Below are positions 1 to 8,024 of a stretch of 18,116 nucleotides of DNA, one piece after another (position 1 is the stretch's first letter; every line of letters starts with the position of its first letter). Source of the stretch: Chloroflexi bacterium RBG_13_51_52 (GTDB lineage Bacteria; Chloroflexota; Dehalococcoidia; Dehalococcoidales; RBG-16-60-22); the NCBI GenBank assembly GCA_001796525.1, contig MGMT01000016.1, positions 1 to 18,116 of the forward strand. The letters are read 5' to 3'. Both the position numbers and the translations under genes were made by a program. Under the pieces are notes generated by a model. The model worked only from the letters and a program-made list of their open reading frames with translations. It made no database searches and had not been told where the DNA came from.

Positions 1-2
1 AA

Positions 3-1712
3 GAGGTAATCGGCCATGCATCCAAAGAGTTAGATGTCTGGGTAAATCCCGAAGACCGCTACAGGATTAAAAAGCTAATAGAGACGCACGGCCGCTTTGA
101 AAATGAAGAGTTTTTGTTGCGGAGGAAATCCGGCGAGATGCGTACCGTTTTACTATCAGCGGAAATAATCAATATAGGAAGCAAACCATGTATTTTAACC
201 GCTGGTAAAGACATTACCGAGCGCAAGCAGGTGGAGCAGGCCTTACGCGAATCAGAGGAAAAATTCTCTAAAGCTTTTCATGCCAGCCCGGAGGCAATCG
301 TTATCTCCAACATAGAAGACGGCACTATATTGGATGCTAATGAGACATTTTTACAGCATACCGGCTATACATCCAAGGGAGTCCTCGGTAAAAAAGCATC
401 CGGTATGAGCACCTGGGCTATGCCGGAAGAACGCGCCGAAATGGTGAATATCCTGAAAGAAAAGGGGAGTGTTCGCAATAGAGAATATCACTTCCGCATG
501 AAATCCGGCGAGATACGTGTATGGCTTTTCTCTGCCGACATTGTCAATATTAATAACAGGCAAAGCATGCTCTCCGTAACAACTGATATTACCGAGCGTA
601 AACGCATGGAGCAGGCTTTACGCGAATCAGAGGAAAAATTCTCTAAAGCCTTCCATGCCATTCCAGAAACCTTATCAATTTCCACTCTCAAAGAAGGAAA
701 GTTCATTGATGTAAATGAAAGTTTCCTTAAACTCAACAAGCTTACCCGCGAAAAGGTAATCGGCCGTACCTCCAAGGAGGTAAATCTTTTAAAACCGGGG
801 GATAAACGTAATAAGCTACGAGAAATCTTGAATAAACACAGTCGTTTTAATAATGAAGAAATAGAGTTTAAAGCGCCATCGGGCAAAATGCTTACCTTCC
901 TGTTTTCCGCCGATACCATCAATATAGCCGGGGAACCTTGTCTGCTGATCATCGGTAACGACATTACCAAACGCAAGCAAACCGAGAAAAATCTACAAAA
1001 TGCCATGGCAGACCTGGAACTATCGAGCGCTCACTTGCAGGCTACGAACAAGGAGCTGGAGAGCTTCAGTTACTCCGTCTCCCATGACCTGCGTTCGCCG
1101 CTGAGGAGTATCGACGGCTTCAGCCAGGCACTGCTGGAAGATTATTCGGCCAAGCTCGACGAGACAGGACAGGACTATTTGAACCGCCTACGCGTCGCCA
1201 GCCAAAAAATGGGCGAACTTATCGACGGTCTGCTCAAGCTGTCCCGTTTGACCAGGAGTGAAATGCACCATGAAAAAGTAGACTTGAGTTCACTGGCAAG
1301 CGAGATTACCACCAGGCTACAGGAAACATTCCCGAAGCGCAGCATCGAGTTTATTGTAGGCAGTGACCTGACTGCCAACGGTGACCCCCAGATGCTGCGA
1401 GTACTGCTGGAAAACCTGCTTACCAACGCCTTGAAATTCACGAAAAATACCAAGAAAGCCCGGATAGAATTCGGGAGTAAGGTTGACGGCGAAAGAAAGA
1501 CATTTTTTATCAAGGATAACGGTGCTGGCTTTGACATGGCTTTCAGGGACAAGCTCTTTGGTGCCTTCCAGCGCCTTCATGATACCGCCGAATACCCCGG
1601 CACCGGCATCGGCTTAGCCACAGTGCAGCGGATTATCAACCGGCACGGAGGCAGCGTGAGCGCCGAGGGGGCAGTAGGCGAAGGAGCTACTTTCTACTTC
1701 ACTTTAAATTAA
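3..1712 (+). CDS. Multi-PAS sensor histidine kinase, phytochrome-type kinase core (5' truncated by window edge)
   Basis: The frame is open from the first bases of the window, so the true start lies upstream; an internal TTG at 114 is not credible because PAS sequence continues before it. Order visible: the end of one PAS/PAC unit (to about base 225), a second PAS (about 250-600), a third PAS (about 625-970), a short helical linker, HisKA (about 1050-1260), HATPase_c (about 1385-1705). The phosphoacceptor His is codon 1083-1085 in SVSHDLRSPLRSIDGF, an H-box style typical of phytochrome-like kinases. The N box (NLLTNALKFT), the DNGAGFD G1 box and the GTGIGLATV G2 box are intact, so it should be active. 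No membrane segment is visible in the retained part. By family it autophosphorylates in response to a PAS-sensed cue and passes phosphate to a receiver, most likely the Rcp1-like protein encoded 9 bp downstream. The ligand cannot be told from sequence. Confidence 0.93.
   Translation, partial: EVIGHASKELDVWVNPEDRYRIKKLIETHGRFENEEFLLRRKSGEMRTVLLSAEIINIGSKPCILTAGKDITERKQVEQALRESEEKFSKAFHASPEAIVISNIEDGTILDANETFLQHTGYTSKGVLGKKASGMSTWAMPEERAEMVNILKEKGSVRNREYHFRMKSGEIRVWLFSADIVNINNRQSMLSVTTDITERKRMEQALRESEEKFSKAFHAIPETLSISTLKEGKFIDVNESFLKLNKLTREKVIGRTSKEVNLLKPGDKRNKLREILNKHSRFNNEEIEFKAPSGKMLTFLFSADTINIAGEPCLLIIGNDITKRKQTEKNLQNAMADLELSSAHLQATNKELESFSYSVSHDLRSPLRSIDGFSQALLEDYSAKLDETGQDYLNRLRVASQKMGELIDGLLKLSRLTRSEMHHEKVDLSSLASEITTRLQETFPKRSIEFIVGSDLTANGDPQMLRVLLENLLTNALKFTKNTKKARIEFGSKVDGERKTFFIKDNGAGFDMAFRDKLFGAFQRLHDTAEYPGTGIGLATVQRIINRHGGSVSAEGAVGEGATFYFTLN
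233..285 (+). repeat. PAS-linker DNA repeat, copy 1
   Basis: This 53-bp segment encodes the PAC-to-PAS junction (EQALRESEEKFSKAFHA). It matches 608-660 at all but three bases, with an identical 32-bp core at 243-274. The two copies lie 375 bp (125 codons) apart, the length of one PAS unit, so this is a tandem PAS module duplication. Confidence 0.8.
608..660 (+). repeat. PAS-linker DNA repeat, copy 2
   Basis: This is the partner of the copy at 233-285; the identical core is at 618-649. It encodes the same junction residues between the second and third PAS units. Near identity at synonymous positions suggests a recent duplication or gene conversion rather than protein-level selection alone. 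Confidence 0.8.
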
Positions 1713-1720
1713 GGAGTGTT

Positions 1721-2176
1721 ATGATATTTGAAAAAAGTGAAACAATATTACTCGTAGAGGACAATCCCGACGACATCGAACTGACAATGCGGGCGTTCCG
1801 GAAAAATAACATTGCAAACGAAGTTATTGTTGCCCGCGACGGCGTCGAGGCCTTGGACTATCTTTTCTGCAAAGGAACTTACGCCGACCGAGATGAAAAA
1901 GACACACCGCGACTGATTCTGCTGGACTTAAAATTGCCCAAGATGGACGGTCTGCAAGTGCTCGAACGCCTGCGCTCCGACGGACATAACAAGATGGTAC
2001 CCGTGGTTATACTAACTTCTTCAAAAGAGGAGCAGGACCTCATCAGCGGTTACAAATGTGGAGCTAATAGCTACGTTAGAAAGCCGATAAATTTCAACGA
2101 ATTCGTTGACGCGGTGCGGAATATCGGGCTTTACTGGCTGCTGATAAACGAGCCACCTCCAGATAATGGTCGATAA
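1721..2176 (+). CDS. Rcp1-like single-domain response regulator
   Basis: A 151-residue stand-alone receiver. The acidic pair is E13-D14 (LLVEDNPDD), the phosphoacceptor is D69 in LILLDLKLPKMDG, the switch residue is T99 in VVILTSS, and the conserved Lys is K121 in YVRKPI. The insert before the phosphorylation strand (YLFCKGTYADRDEKDTPR) and the C-terminal extension are typical of Rcp1-family regulators, which partner phytochrome-like kinases. That fits the kinase core of the gene immediately upstream. The ATG has an excellent ribosome-binding site, AAGGAG at 1711-1716, which overlaps the kinase stop codon, so the two are almost certainly co-translated. There is no output domain, so it probably acts by protein contact or as a phosphorelay intermediate. 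Function in detail is not known. Confidence 0.93.
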   Translation: MIFEKSETILLVEDNPDDIELTMRAFRKNNIANEVIVARDGVEALDYLFCKGTYADRDEKDTPRLILLDLKLPKMDGLQVLERLRSDGHNKMVPVVILTSSKEEQDLISGYKCGANSYVRKPINFNEFVDAVRNIGLYWLLINEPPPDNGR

Positions 2177-2219
2177 TTTATCCGACGCATCATTTTAGTT
2201 ATTGACAGGGGCGGATATT

Positions 2220-5200
2220 ATGGAGAATAGAAAAATAGCAGTTTTACTAATCGAAGATAGTATTGACGACGCCGAGCTTATCAAGAGGAAGCTCGAGAAA
2301 TCTACCGACACCAAATTCCAGGTGATGCTGGCACGGAAACTCGAGGACGGGCTGGAACAGGCAGAAAAAAACCAGCCGGACCTGATTATTTCCGACCTGG
2401 GTCTGCCGGACAGTCACGGGCTAGATACCGTTACGAAGATTCTGCTGGCGGTGCCCTATATACCGCTGGTAGTGTTGAGCGGCTTCGATGATGAAGATAT
2501 AGCCATCAAGGCAGTGCAGTCCGGCGCGCAGGACTATCTGGTAAAAGGGCGCCTGGATAATTCGCAGCTGGAACGGTCAATTTACTATTCCATTGAGCGG
2601 GTACGGCTGCAGCACGAGCTGGAACACAACACACAGGAAATATCGAGGCTGCATGGAAATTTACTCAAGATTCTTGAGAACAGCACCGATGCCGTTGTTG
2701 TTGTTAGTGAAGATGGACATATACAGTTTACCAATCCTGCCGTTGAAAATCTATTCGGACACAAGCAAAAAGAACTCATGAAACAACCATTTCAATTTCC
2801 TTTGAACACAGGAAAAACGGTAGAAATTGAGATTAAACATGCCGGTGAAAAAACAACCATAGCCGAAATGAGCGTGGTTAAAATATCCTGGGAAGGCGAA
2901 CCCGCCAGTCTTGTTTCAATGCACGATATCACCGAACGCAAGCGAATGGAAAATGCGTTAAGAGAATCGGAGGAAAAATACCGTAATATCGTTGAGCAGT
3001 CCCATGAGGGAATTATCATAACGAATCTCAAGGGAGTAATCACGTCATGTAATCTTACTTTCTTGAACATGATTGGATTTTCCCAGGAAGAAGTTGTCGG
3101 AAAACATTTCAAGGACATTCCGAATTTAAATATCAATGACCTACCCCGATACACAAAGATGTTTACATCTCTTTTAAGCGGCAAGAAAAATCCGTCATTA
3201 GAAATACCCTGGAAGGCCAAAAACGGACAGATAAGGATATTCGAACTGAAGTCCAGCATAATGAAAGCGGACGGTACTATCTTTGGAGTTCAGACAATAG
3301 CTACCGACATTACCGAACGCAAGCAGGCACAGGAGGCTTTAAGTGACTCGGAAGCCAAGTTCGCCGCCGCTTTCCAATCCAGCCCCGAAATTATCGCTAT
3401 TGTTAATGTTAAAGACGGAAAATACATCGATATTAATGATAGCTATACTCGTGTTACGGGCCATACTCGCGAAGAGTTAGTCGGTCACCCTGTGAATGAA
3501 ATAAATATGTGGGTCAACCCAGAAGATTCGCAAAAAATGACCAGGCTTATAGATGAACAGGGGGAAATAAAGAATGAGGAATTCAGTTTCCGCATGAAAT
3601 CGGGCGAGATACGCCAATGGCTTTGTTCCGCAGAGGTAATCAATATAGGTGAGGAACCTTGCATTATCTCCGTTGCTACTGATATTACTGAGCTCAAGCG
3701 GGTGGAAGAAACACTACTAGAGTTAAGCTCGCGGCAAGAGGCGATTCTAGCGGCAGTACCGGATATCATCATGGAGGTGGACGTCGATAAGGTATATACC
3801 TGGGTAAATAAGGCTGGATTGGACTTTTTTGGGGATGACGTTATAGGAAAAGAGGCAGCTTATTATTTCGAAGGGGAACAGAATACTTATGACAAGGTAA
3901 AGCCGCTTTTTACCGGCAACGAGGGTGTGATATACGTGGAAAGCTGGCAAAGGCGCCGCGACGGAGAAAAGCGGTTACTGGCGTGGTGGTGCCGGGTGCT
4001 CAAGGATAAAGAAGGTAAGGTGATCGGAGCTCTATCTACCGCCCGTGATATTACCGAACGTAAAAAGGCGGAGGAGTCTTTAAGGATATCAGAGGAGAAG
4101 TTTTCCAAAGCCTTCCTCAACAGCCCGGAGGCAATTGTAATTTCCGATATTGATGACAGCACGATAATCGACGCGAACAACACTTTTCTGCATTTATCCG
4201 GCTATACCCACGAAGAAGTTATCGGCAAGAAAGCCAGCGATCTGGATATCTGGGATATTGCGGAAGAACGCGCCGAGACGGTTAGAATTTTAAAGGAAGA
4301 GGGAACGGTCCACAACAGAGAATGTAATTTCCGTGTGAAATCGGGCCAAATACGCACGTGGCTCTTTTCCGCTGAAATTATCAATATAGGCAACAAGCCG
4401 TGCATGCTCTCTGTAAACTCGGATATCACCGACCGCAAGAAAACAGAGGAAGCATTACGATTTTCCGACATCGCTCTAAGGTCAATACACGAAGGCGTTT
4501 TCGCGACGGATAACGAATTCAAAATAACCCGCTGGAATAAAATGTGTGAACAGATGTTTAACATCAAGGCATCCGATGCCATCGGAAAAGCTGTTGGAGA
4601 CGTAATTTCCATGGTTGAGGAATATCCGGGACAAAAGAAAAAACGCCTTGACCTTCTTAGAGAAAAAGGGTTCAACAAAGAAGAGCATATTTACCGTACG
4701 CCAAAAGGCGATATATGGGTTGATATGCATGGCCAGGCAGCCGAAGAAAATGACAAACGAACCGGATGGGTGATGCTGGTATACGATATCACCGAAAGGA
4801 AAAAGACCGAGGAAGCTTTAAAACAGAGCGAGGCAAAATACCGAGAGCTTATCAACACCTCGACCGATGCGATTGTTTCCGCAGACCAGCAGATGAGAGT
4901 GACGATATGGAATCACGGGGCGGAAAAAATGTTCGGGTATACAGAAAAGGAAATGCTGGGACAGCCCGTTTTGAAAATCGTCCCTGAAATGACACGGAAA
5001 TCAATGGCCGAGGGGTACAGTCGATTTAACAAAACAGGCACCAGCGATATAGGAAATAGGATACTGGAAGACGTTGGCGTGAGGAAAGACGGGACCGAAG
5101 TGCCAGTCGAGTTATCTATGTCGACCAGAAAGGCCGGGGATAAATACATCGCTACAGCCATTATCAGGGATATCACGGTGCGTAAAGAAGCGGAGGAGAA

Positions 5201-5999
5201 GCTGCGAAAAATCGACGAGATGAAATCCGAGTTTCTCTCTAACGTGTCACATGAGCTGCGCACACCGCTGCAGTCTATCAGCGGTTTTACTAAATTAATC
5301 ATGACCGGCAAGGTGCCCGACCCTGCTATCCAGCAGGAATTCCTGCATATTATCGATAGAGAAACCATGCATCTGGGTAATCTTATCAACAGTCTGCTGG
5401 ACATATCACGGCTGGAAGCGGGAAGATTTCAGATTTATAAGAAGCTTGTACCAGTACAAGATATATTCATTGATTCTATCAAGATGTTTCACAGTCTGGC
5501 GCGCGAGAAAAATATCACTCTTAGCGTAAATATACCGGCGCAATTACCGGATATTGAGATTGACAGCGAACGCATGCGCCAGGTAGTCATCAATCTTCTT
5601 AGCAACGCCATCAAATTCAGCGACCCCGGCAGCAGTGTCAGCGCCAAAGCAGCAATACGAGAAAATAAGCTGCTGTTCCAGGTGGCCGATCACGGCACCG
5701 GAATTCGTAAAGAGGCTATGGCGCATCTCTTCGAGAGATTTTACCGCGCCGAGGGTGAGACGGTGAGGGGCGGGACGGGGCTGGGGCTTTATATATCCAA
5801 GCAGATTATCGAGGCGCATGACGGAAAAATCTGGGCGGAAAGCAAATACGGCGAGGGGAGTACTTTCAGCTTCACTCTGCCTCTAAACAATAAAGGAGGA
5901 AACAAAAATGGGAAAGAAGATTCTGGTAATCGAAGACGATCCGGCAACTCTAAGACTGGTCGATTACTCACTAAAGCAGGAAGGGTATCAAATAATTAA
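2220..5999 (+). CDS. Receiver-(PAS)7-histidine kinase
   Basis: 1259 residues from the ATG at 2220. A TTG 18 bp upstream is in frame but would place the start inside the candidate ribosome-binding site AGGGGCGG (2207-2214). Domains: receiver 1-125 (phospho-Asp D59 in ISDLGLPD, Lys K109); seven PAS/PAC units at about 144-240, 245-365, 375-490, 500-612, 620-735, 745-860 and 868-985, most ending in DITERK-like motifs; HisKA about 1000-1066 with phospho-His H1011 in SHELRTPLQS; HATPase_c about 1110-1225 with NLLSNAIKF, DHGTG and GTGLGLYIS. No membrane segment is evident, so it is probably cytoplasmic. The N-terminal receiver suggests it takes phosphate from, or is modulated by, another kinase, possibly the one encoded upstream. 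The likely output partner is the receiver protein encoded at 5908. The last ~35 residues (after TLPLNN) are basic, unlike the kinase domain, and read through the start of the next gene in another frame. Confidence 0.93.
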   Translation: MENRKIAVLLIEDSIDDAELIKRKLEKSTDTKFQVMLARKLEDGLEQAEKNQPDLIISDLGLPDSHGLDTVTKILLAVPYIPLVVLSGFDDEDIAIKAVQSGAQDYLVKGRLDNSQLERSIYYSIERVRLQHELEHNTQEISRLHGNLLKILENSTDAVVVVSEDGHIQFTNPAVENLFGHKQKELMKQPFQFPLNTGKTVEIEIKHAGEKTTIAEMSVVKISWEGEPASLVSMHDITERKRMENALRESEEKYRNIVEQSHEGIIITNLKGVITSCNLTFLNMIGFSQEEVVGKHFKDIPNLNINDLPRYTKMFTSLLSGKKNPSLEIPWKAKNGQIRIFELKSSIMKADGTIFGVQTIATDITERKQAQEALSDSEAKFAAAFQSSPEIIAIVNVKDGKYIDINDSYTRVTGHTREELVGHPVNEINMWVNPEDSQKMTRLIDEQGEIKNEEFSFRMKSGEIRQWLCSAEVINIGEEPCIISVATDITELKRVEETLLELSSRQEAILAAVPDIIMEVDVDKVYTWVNKAGLDFFGDDVIGKEAAYYFEGEQNTYDKVKPLFTGNEGVIYVESWQRRRDGEKRLLAWWCRVLKDKEGKVIGALSTARDITERKKAEESLRISEEKFSKAFLNSPEAIVISDIDDSTIIDANNTFLHLSGYTHEEVIGKKASDLDIWDIAEERAETVRILKEEGTVHNRECNFRVKSGQIRTWLFSAEIINIGNKPCMLSVNSDITDRKKTEEALRFSDIALRSIHEGVFATDNEFKITRWNKMCEQMFNIKASDAIGKAVGDVISMVEEYPGQKKKRLDLLREKGFNKEEHIYRTPKGDIWVDMHGQAAEENDKRTGWVMLVYDITERKKTEEALKQSEAKYRELINTSTDAIVSADQQMRVTIWNHGAEKMFGYTEKEMLGQPVLKIVPEMTRKSMAEGYSRFNKTGTSDIGNRILEDVGVRKDGTEVPVELSMSTRKAGDKYIATAIIRDITVRKEAEEKLRKIDEMKSEFLSNVSHELRTPLQSISGFTKLIMTGKVPDPAIQQEFLHIIDRETMHLGNLINSLLDISRLEAGRFQIYKKLVPVQDIFIDSIKMFHSLAREKNITLSVNIPAQLPDIEIDSERMRQVVINLLSNAIKFSDPGSSVSAKAAIRENKLLFQVADHGTGIRKEAMAHLFERFYRAEGETVRGGTGLGLYISKQIIEAHDGKIWAESKYGEGSTFSFTLPLNNKGGNKNGKEDSGNRRRSGNSKTGRLLTKAGRVSNN

Positions 6000-6315
6000 A
6001 GCTTCCAACGGGTTGGAAGGGATAAGGAAAGCGCTGGGGGAATCGCCGGACCTTGTTATCCTGGATGTTATGCTGCCGGGAATGGACGGATTCGAGATAT
6101 GTTTCCGGTTGAGGTCCGAGCCTACCACAGCCAAGTTACCCATCCTGATGTTCTCTGCCAAGGCGCAGGAAATAGATAAAGACACGGGTATCAAGGTAGG
6201 CGCCGATGATTACCTGACCAAGCCTTCCGCGCCGGCGGACATCATAAACCACGTAGAAAAACTGCTACTCAAGAAGAGTGGCACCGTCACGGCCCGGGAG
6301 AGAGTTGGTGGATAA
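5908..6315 (+). CDS. Single-domain response regulator (CheY/PleD-type receiver)
   Basis: 135 residues, receiver only. The acidic pair is E9-D10 with D11 following (VIEDDP), the phosphoacceptor is D53 in VILDVMLPGMDG, the Thr/Ser position is S83, and the Lys is K105 in YLTKPS. The start is the ATG after a strong ribosome-binding site, AAAGGAGG, at 5892-5899. The gene begins 92 bp before the stop of the upstream kinase, in a different frame, and ends 13 bp before the chosen start of the PilB-like ATPase. That position, between a large kinase and pilB, makes it the likely phosphorylated output linking sensing to pilus function, in the manner of PilG/PilH-type regulators. This is inference from context; the sequence itself only shows an intact receiver. 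Confidence 0.93.
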   Translation: MGKKILVIEDDPATLRLVDYSLKQEGYQIIKASNGLEGIRKALGESPDLVILDVMLPGMDGFEICFRLRSEPTTAKLPILMFSAKAQEIDKDTGIKVGADDYLTKPSAPADIINHVEKLLLKKSGTVTARERVGG

Positions 6316-6319
6316 GGAA
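6315..6319 (+). promoter_or_regulatory. Ribosome-binding site deciding the pilB start
   Basis: AAGGA begins at the last base of the receiver stop codon and sits nine bases before the ATG at 6329. Alternative in-frame starts are GTG 6308 (preceded by GGGAGAGA), TTG 6305 and GTG 6278. The ATG is preferred, and it places the MshEN motif at residue 10, as usual for the family. Confidence 0.55.
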
Positions 6320-6328
6320 AACAAGCGC

Positions 6329-8014
6329 ATGTTTACAGATAAGACTTCTAAAAAGAGTCTGGGTGATATGCTGATCGAGGAGAAGCTTATCACACCGGAG
6401 CAGCTAGAGAGTGCTTTAACCGTACAGAAGCAAAGAGGCGGGAAGCTAAACGACATATTGCTGAAACAAGGACTGGTTAAAGCCGAGGAACTGGCGGTTG
6501 TCCTTAGCATTCAGTTGAACCTGCCGCTCATCGACCTTAAAAGGCACCTGGTGCAACCGCAGGCGCTCCGGCTTATCCCGGAAGAAATGGCACGTAAACA
6601 CGCGCTTATTCCTCTCGATATCGTTAACGACTCTTTGATGGTGGTTATGGCGGACCCCGAGGACGTGCGCACCATCGAAGACATTAAAGTCCAGGCAAAG
6701 ATGAGAGTGGAGGTGGCACTCGGCGTCCGCTCCGACATAGAAAGAGCGATAAATATCTATTACAGGTCGAGCGGCGCAATCGAAAAACAGGTAAGACAGT
6801 TCACACCGGCTGCGGAAGAGCTGAAAGAGGAGGTTGCCACTTTAACAGCGAATACGCCGATTGCCGAGACACTGGAACTGCTGGTAACGCAAGCCGTCAA
6901 GGACCGGGCATCCGATGTGCATATCGAACCGCAGGAAGACCGGCTGCGCATCAGATACCGTATCGACGGCATTCTGCACGATATGTATTCTTTTCCTCTT
7001 AATATACATTCTCCGCTGGTATCCCGTGTAAAAATCCTTTCCGAGATGGATATTTCGGAGCAGAGGCGACCGCAGGACGGGCAATTTTCCATCAAGATAG
7101 GCGGCAACGAGGTTGATATCCGCACGGCTACGATGGAGACGCCGTACGGAGAGAGGGTGACACTGCGTATACTGGACAAATCGCTGGCGCTTTTTACCCT
7201 GGCCGAACTGGGTTTTCAACCCGACGTTCTCAAGAAGTACCAGACGATGTTGAAGAGCCCGCTCGGCATGATACTGGTCGGGGGGCCAACCGGCTCCGGT
7301 AAAACGACCACCCTTTACGCCTCTATCAATGAGCTGGATAGAAACGAGCGCAATATTATGACTATCGAAGACCCGATAGAATACAGCTTTATGGATATAA
7401 ACCAGACGCAGGTAAATGCCAAGGCAGGGATTACTTTTGCCGGCGGACTACGGGCAATCATGCGGCATGACCCGGACGTTATTCTCGTGGGAGAGATACG
7501 GGATAGAGATACCGTCAACACCGCCATCCAGGCTGCTCTCACGGGCCACCTGGTGTTATCCTCAATTCATGCGAACGATGCCGTCGGGGTACTGTTCCGG
7601 CTGATGGACCTGGATGCCGAACCAGCTTCCATCTCAACCACGCTTATCGGTATCGCTTCCCAGCGTATGGTCCGCCGCATATGCACCAACTGCCGCACGA
7701 CCTATAATCCACCCGAGGAAGAACTAGAGGCTTTTCATAAAGAAATGGGGAGTGAAGCGGTAACATTTTATCACGGCACGGGATGTAATTTATGCGCCAA
7801 TACCGGCTTCCGGGGCCGCACGGGGATTTTCGAGTTTCTGACTATGAGCGAGTCCATCAGGAAAATAATGCGGAGTAATGCCGGGTCCGGTGACATTAAA
7901 GCACAAGCCATCACCGAGGGGATGATAACGATGAAACGTGATGGCATGAAAAAAGTTAAAGACGGGGTTACCACAATCAGCGAGGTAATCCGCAGCGTAT
8001 TTTCAATCAGCTGA
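6329..8014 (+). CDS. pilB: Type IV pilus assembly (extension) ATPase PilB, GspE/PulE family
   Basis: 561 residues, the usual PilB length. This is the hexameric cytoplasmic ATPase that powers pilin polymerisation with PilC. The N-terminal MshEN/T2SSE_N domain (about 8-145) holds two 24-residue motifs, S10-Q33 and K39-Q62, separated by five residues, the layout of the c-di-GMP-binding MshEN fold, although the leading Arg of each motif is replaced by Ser or Lys. The catalytic domain has Walker A GPTGSGKTTT (K325), an Asp box (EDPIEY), Walker B VILVGEIRD (E389), a His box (GHLVLSSIHAND) and a tetracysteine zinc site C452/C455/C486/C489. These zinc cysteines and the N-terminal domain separate it from PilT. 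It opens the pilus operon and follows a receiver gene by 13 bp, so it is probably co-expressed with it. A type II secretion GspE is the alternative, but PilT, PilM and PilN downstream argue for a pilus. Confidence 0.95.
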   Translation: MFTDKTSKKSLGDMLIEEKLITPEQLESALTVQKQRGGKLNDILLKQGLVKAEELAVVLSIQLNLPLIDLKRHLVQPQALRLIPEEMARKHALIPLDIVNDSLMVVMADPEDVRTIEDIKVQAKMRVEVALGVRSDIERAINIYYRSSGAIEKQVRQFTPAAEELKEEVATLTANTPIAETLELLVTQAVKDRASDVHIEPQEDRLRIRYRIDGILHDMYSFPLNIHSPLVSRVKILSEMDISEQRRPQDGQFSIKIGGNEVDIRTATMETPYGERVTLRILDKSLALFTLAELGFQPDVLKKYQTMLKSPLGMILVGGPTGSGKTTTLYASINELDRNERNIMTIEDPIEYSFMDINQTQVNAKAGITFAGGLRAIMRHDPDVILVGEIRDRDTVNTAIQAALTGHLVLSSIHANDAVGVLFRLMDLDAEPASISTTLIGIASQRMVRRICTNCRTTYNPPEEELEAFHKEMGSEAVTFYHGTGCNLCANTGFRGRTGIFEFLTMSESIRKIMRSNAGSGDIKAQAITEGMITMKRDGMKKVKDGVTTISEVIRSVFSIS

Positions 8015-8024
8015 CGAGAGAACG

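Noticed and set aside
488..1552. Long minus-strand frames opposite the first kinase
   Set aside because: They are shadows of PAS, HisKA and HATPase coding sequence with no domain, start signal or operon context.
2202..2221. TTGACA (2202-2207) followed by TATTAT (2216-2221) upstream of the large kinase
   Set aside because: The spacing is only eight bases and the second element overlaps the start codon, so it cannot work as a standard promoter. The TTG is also rejected as a start codon.
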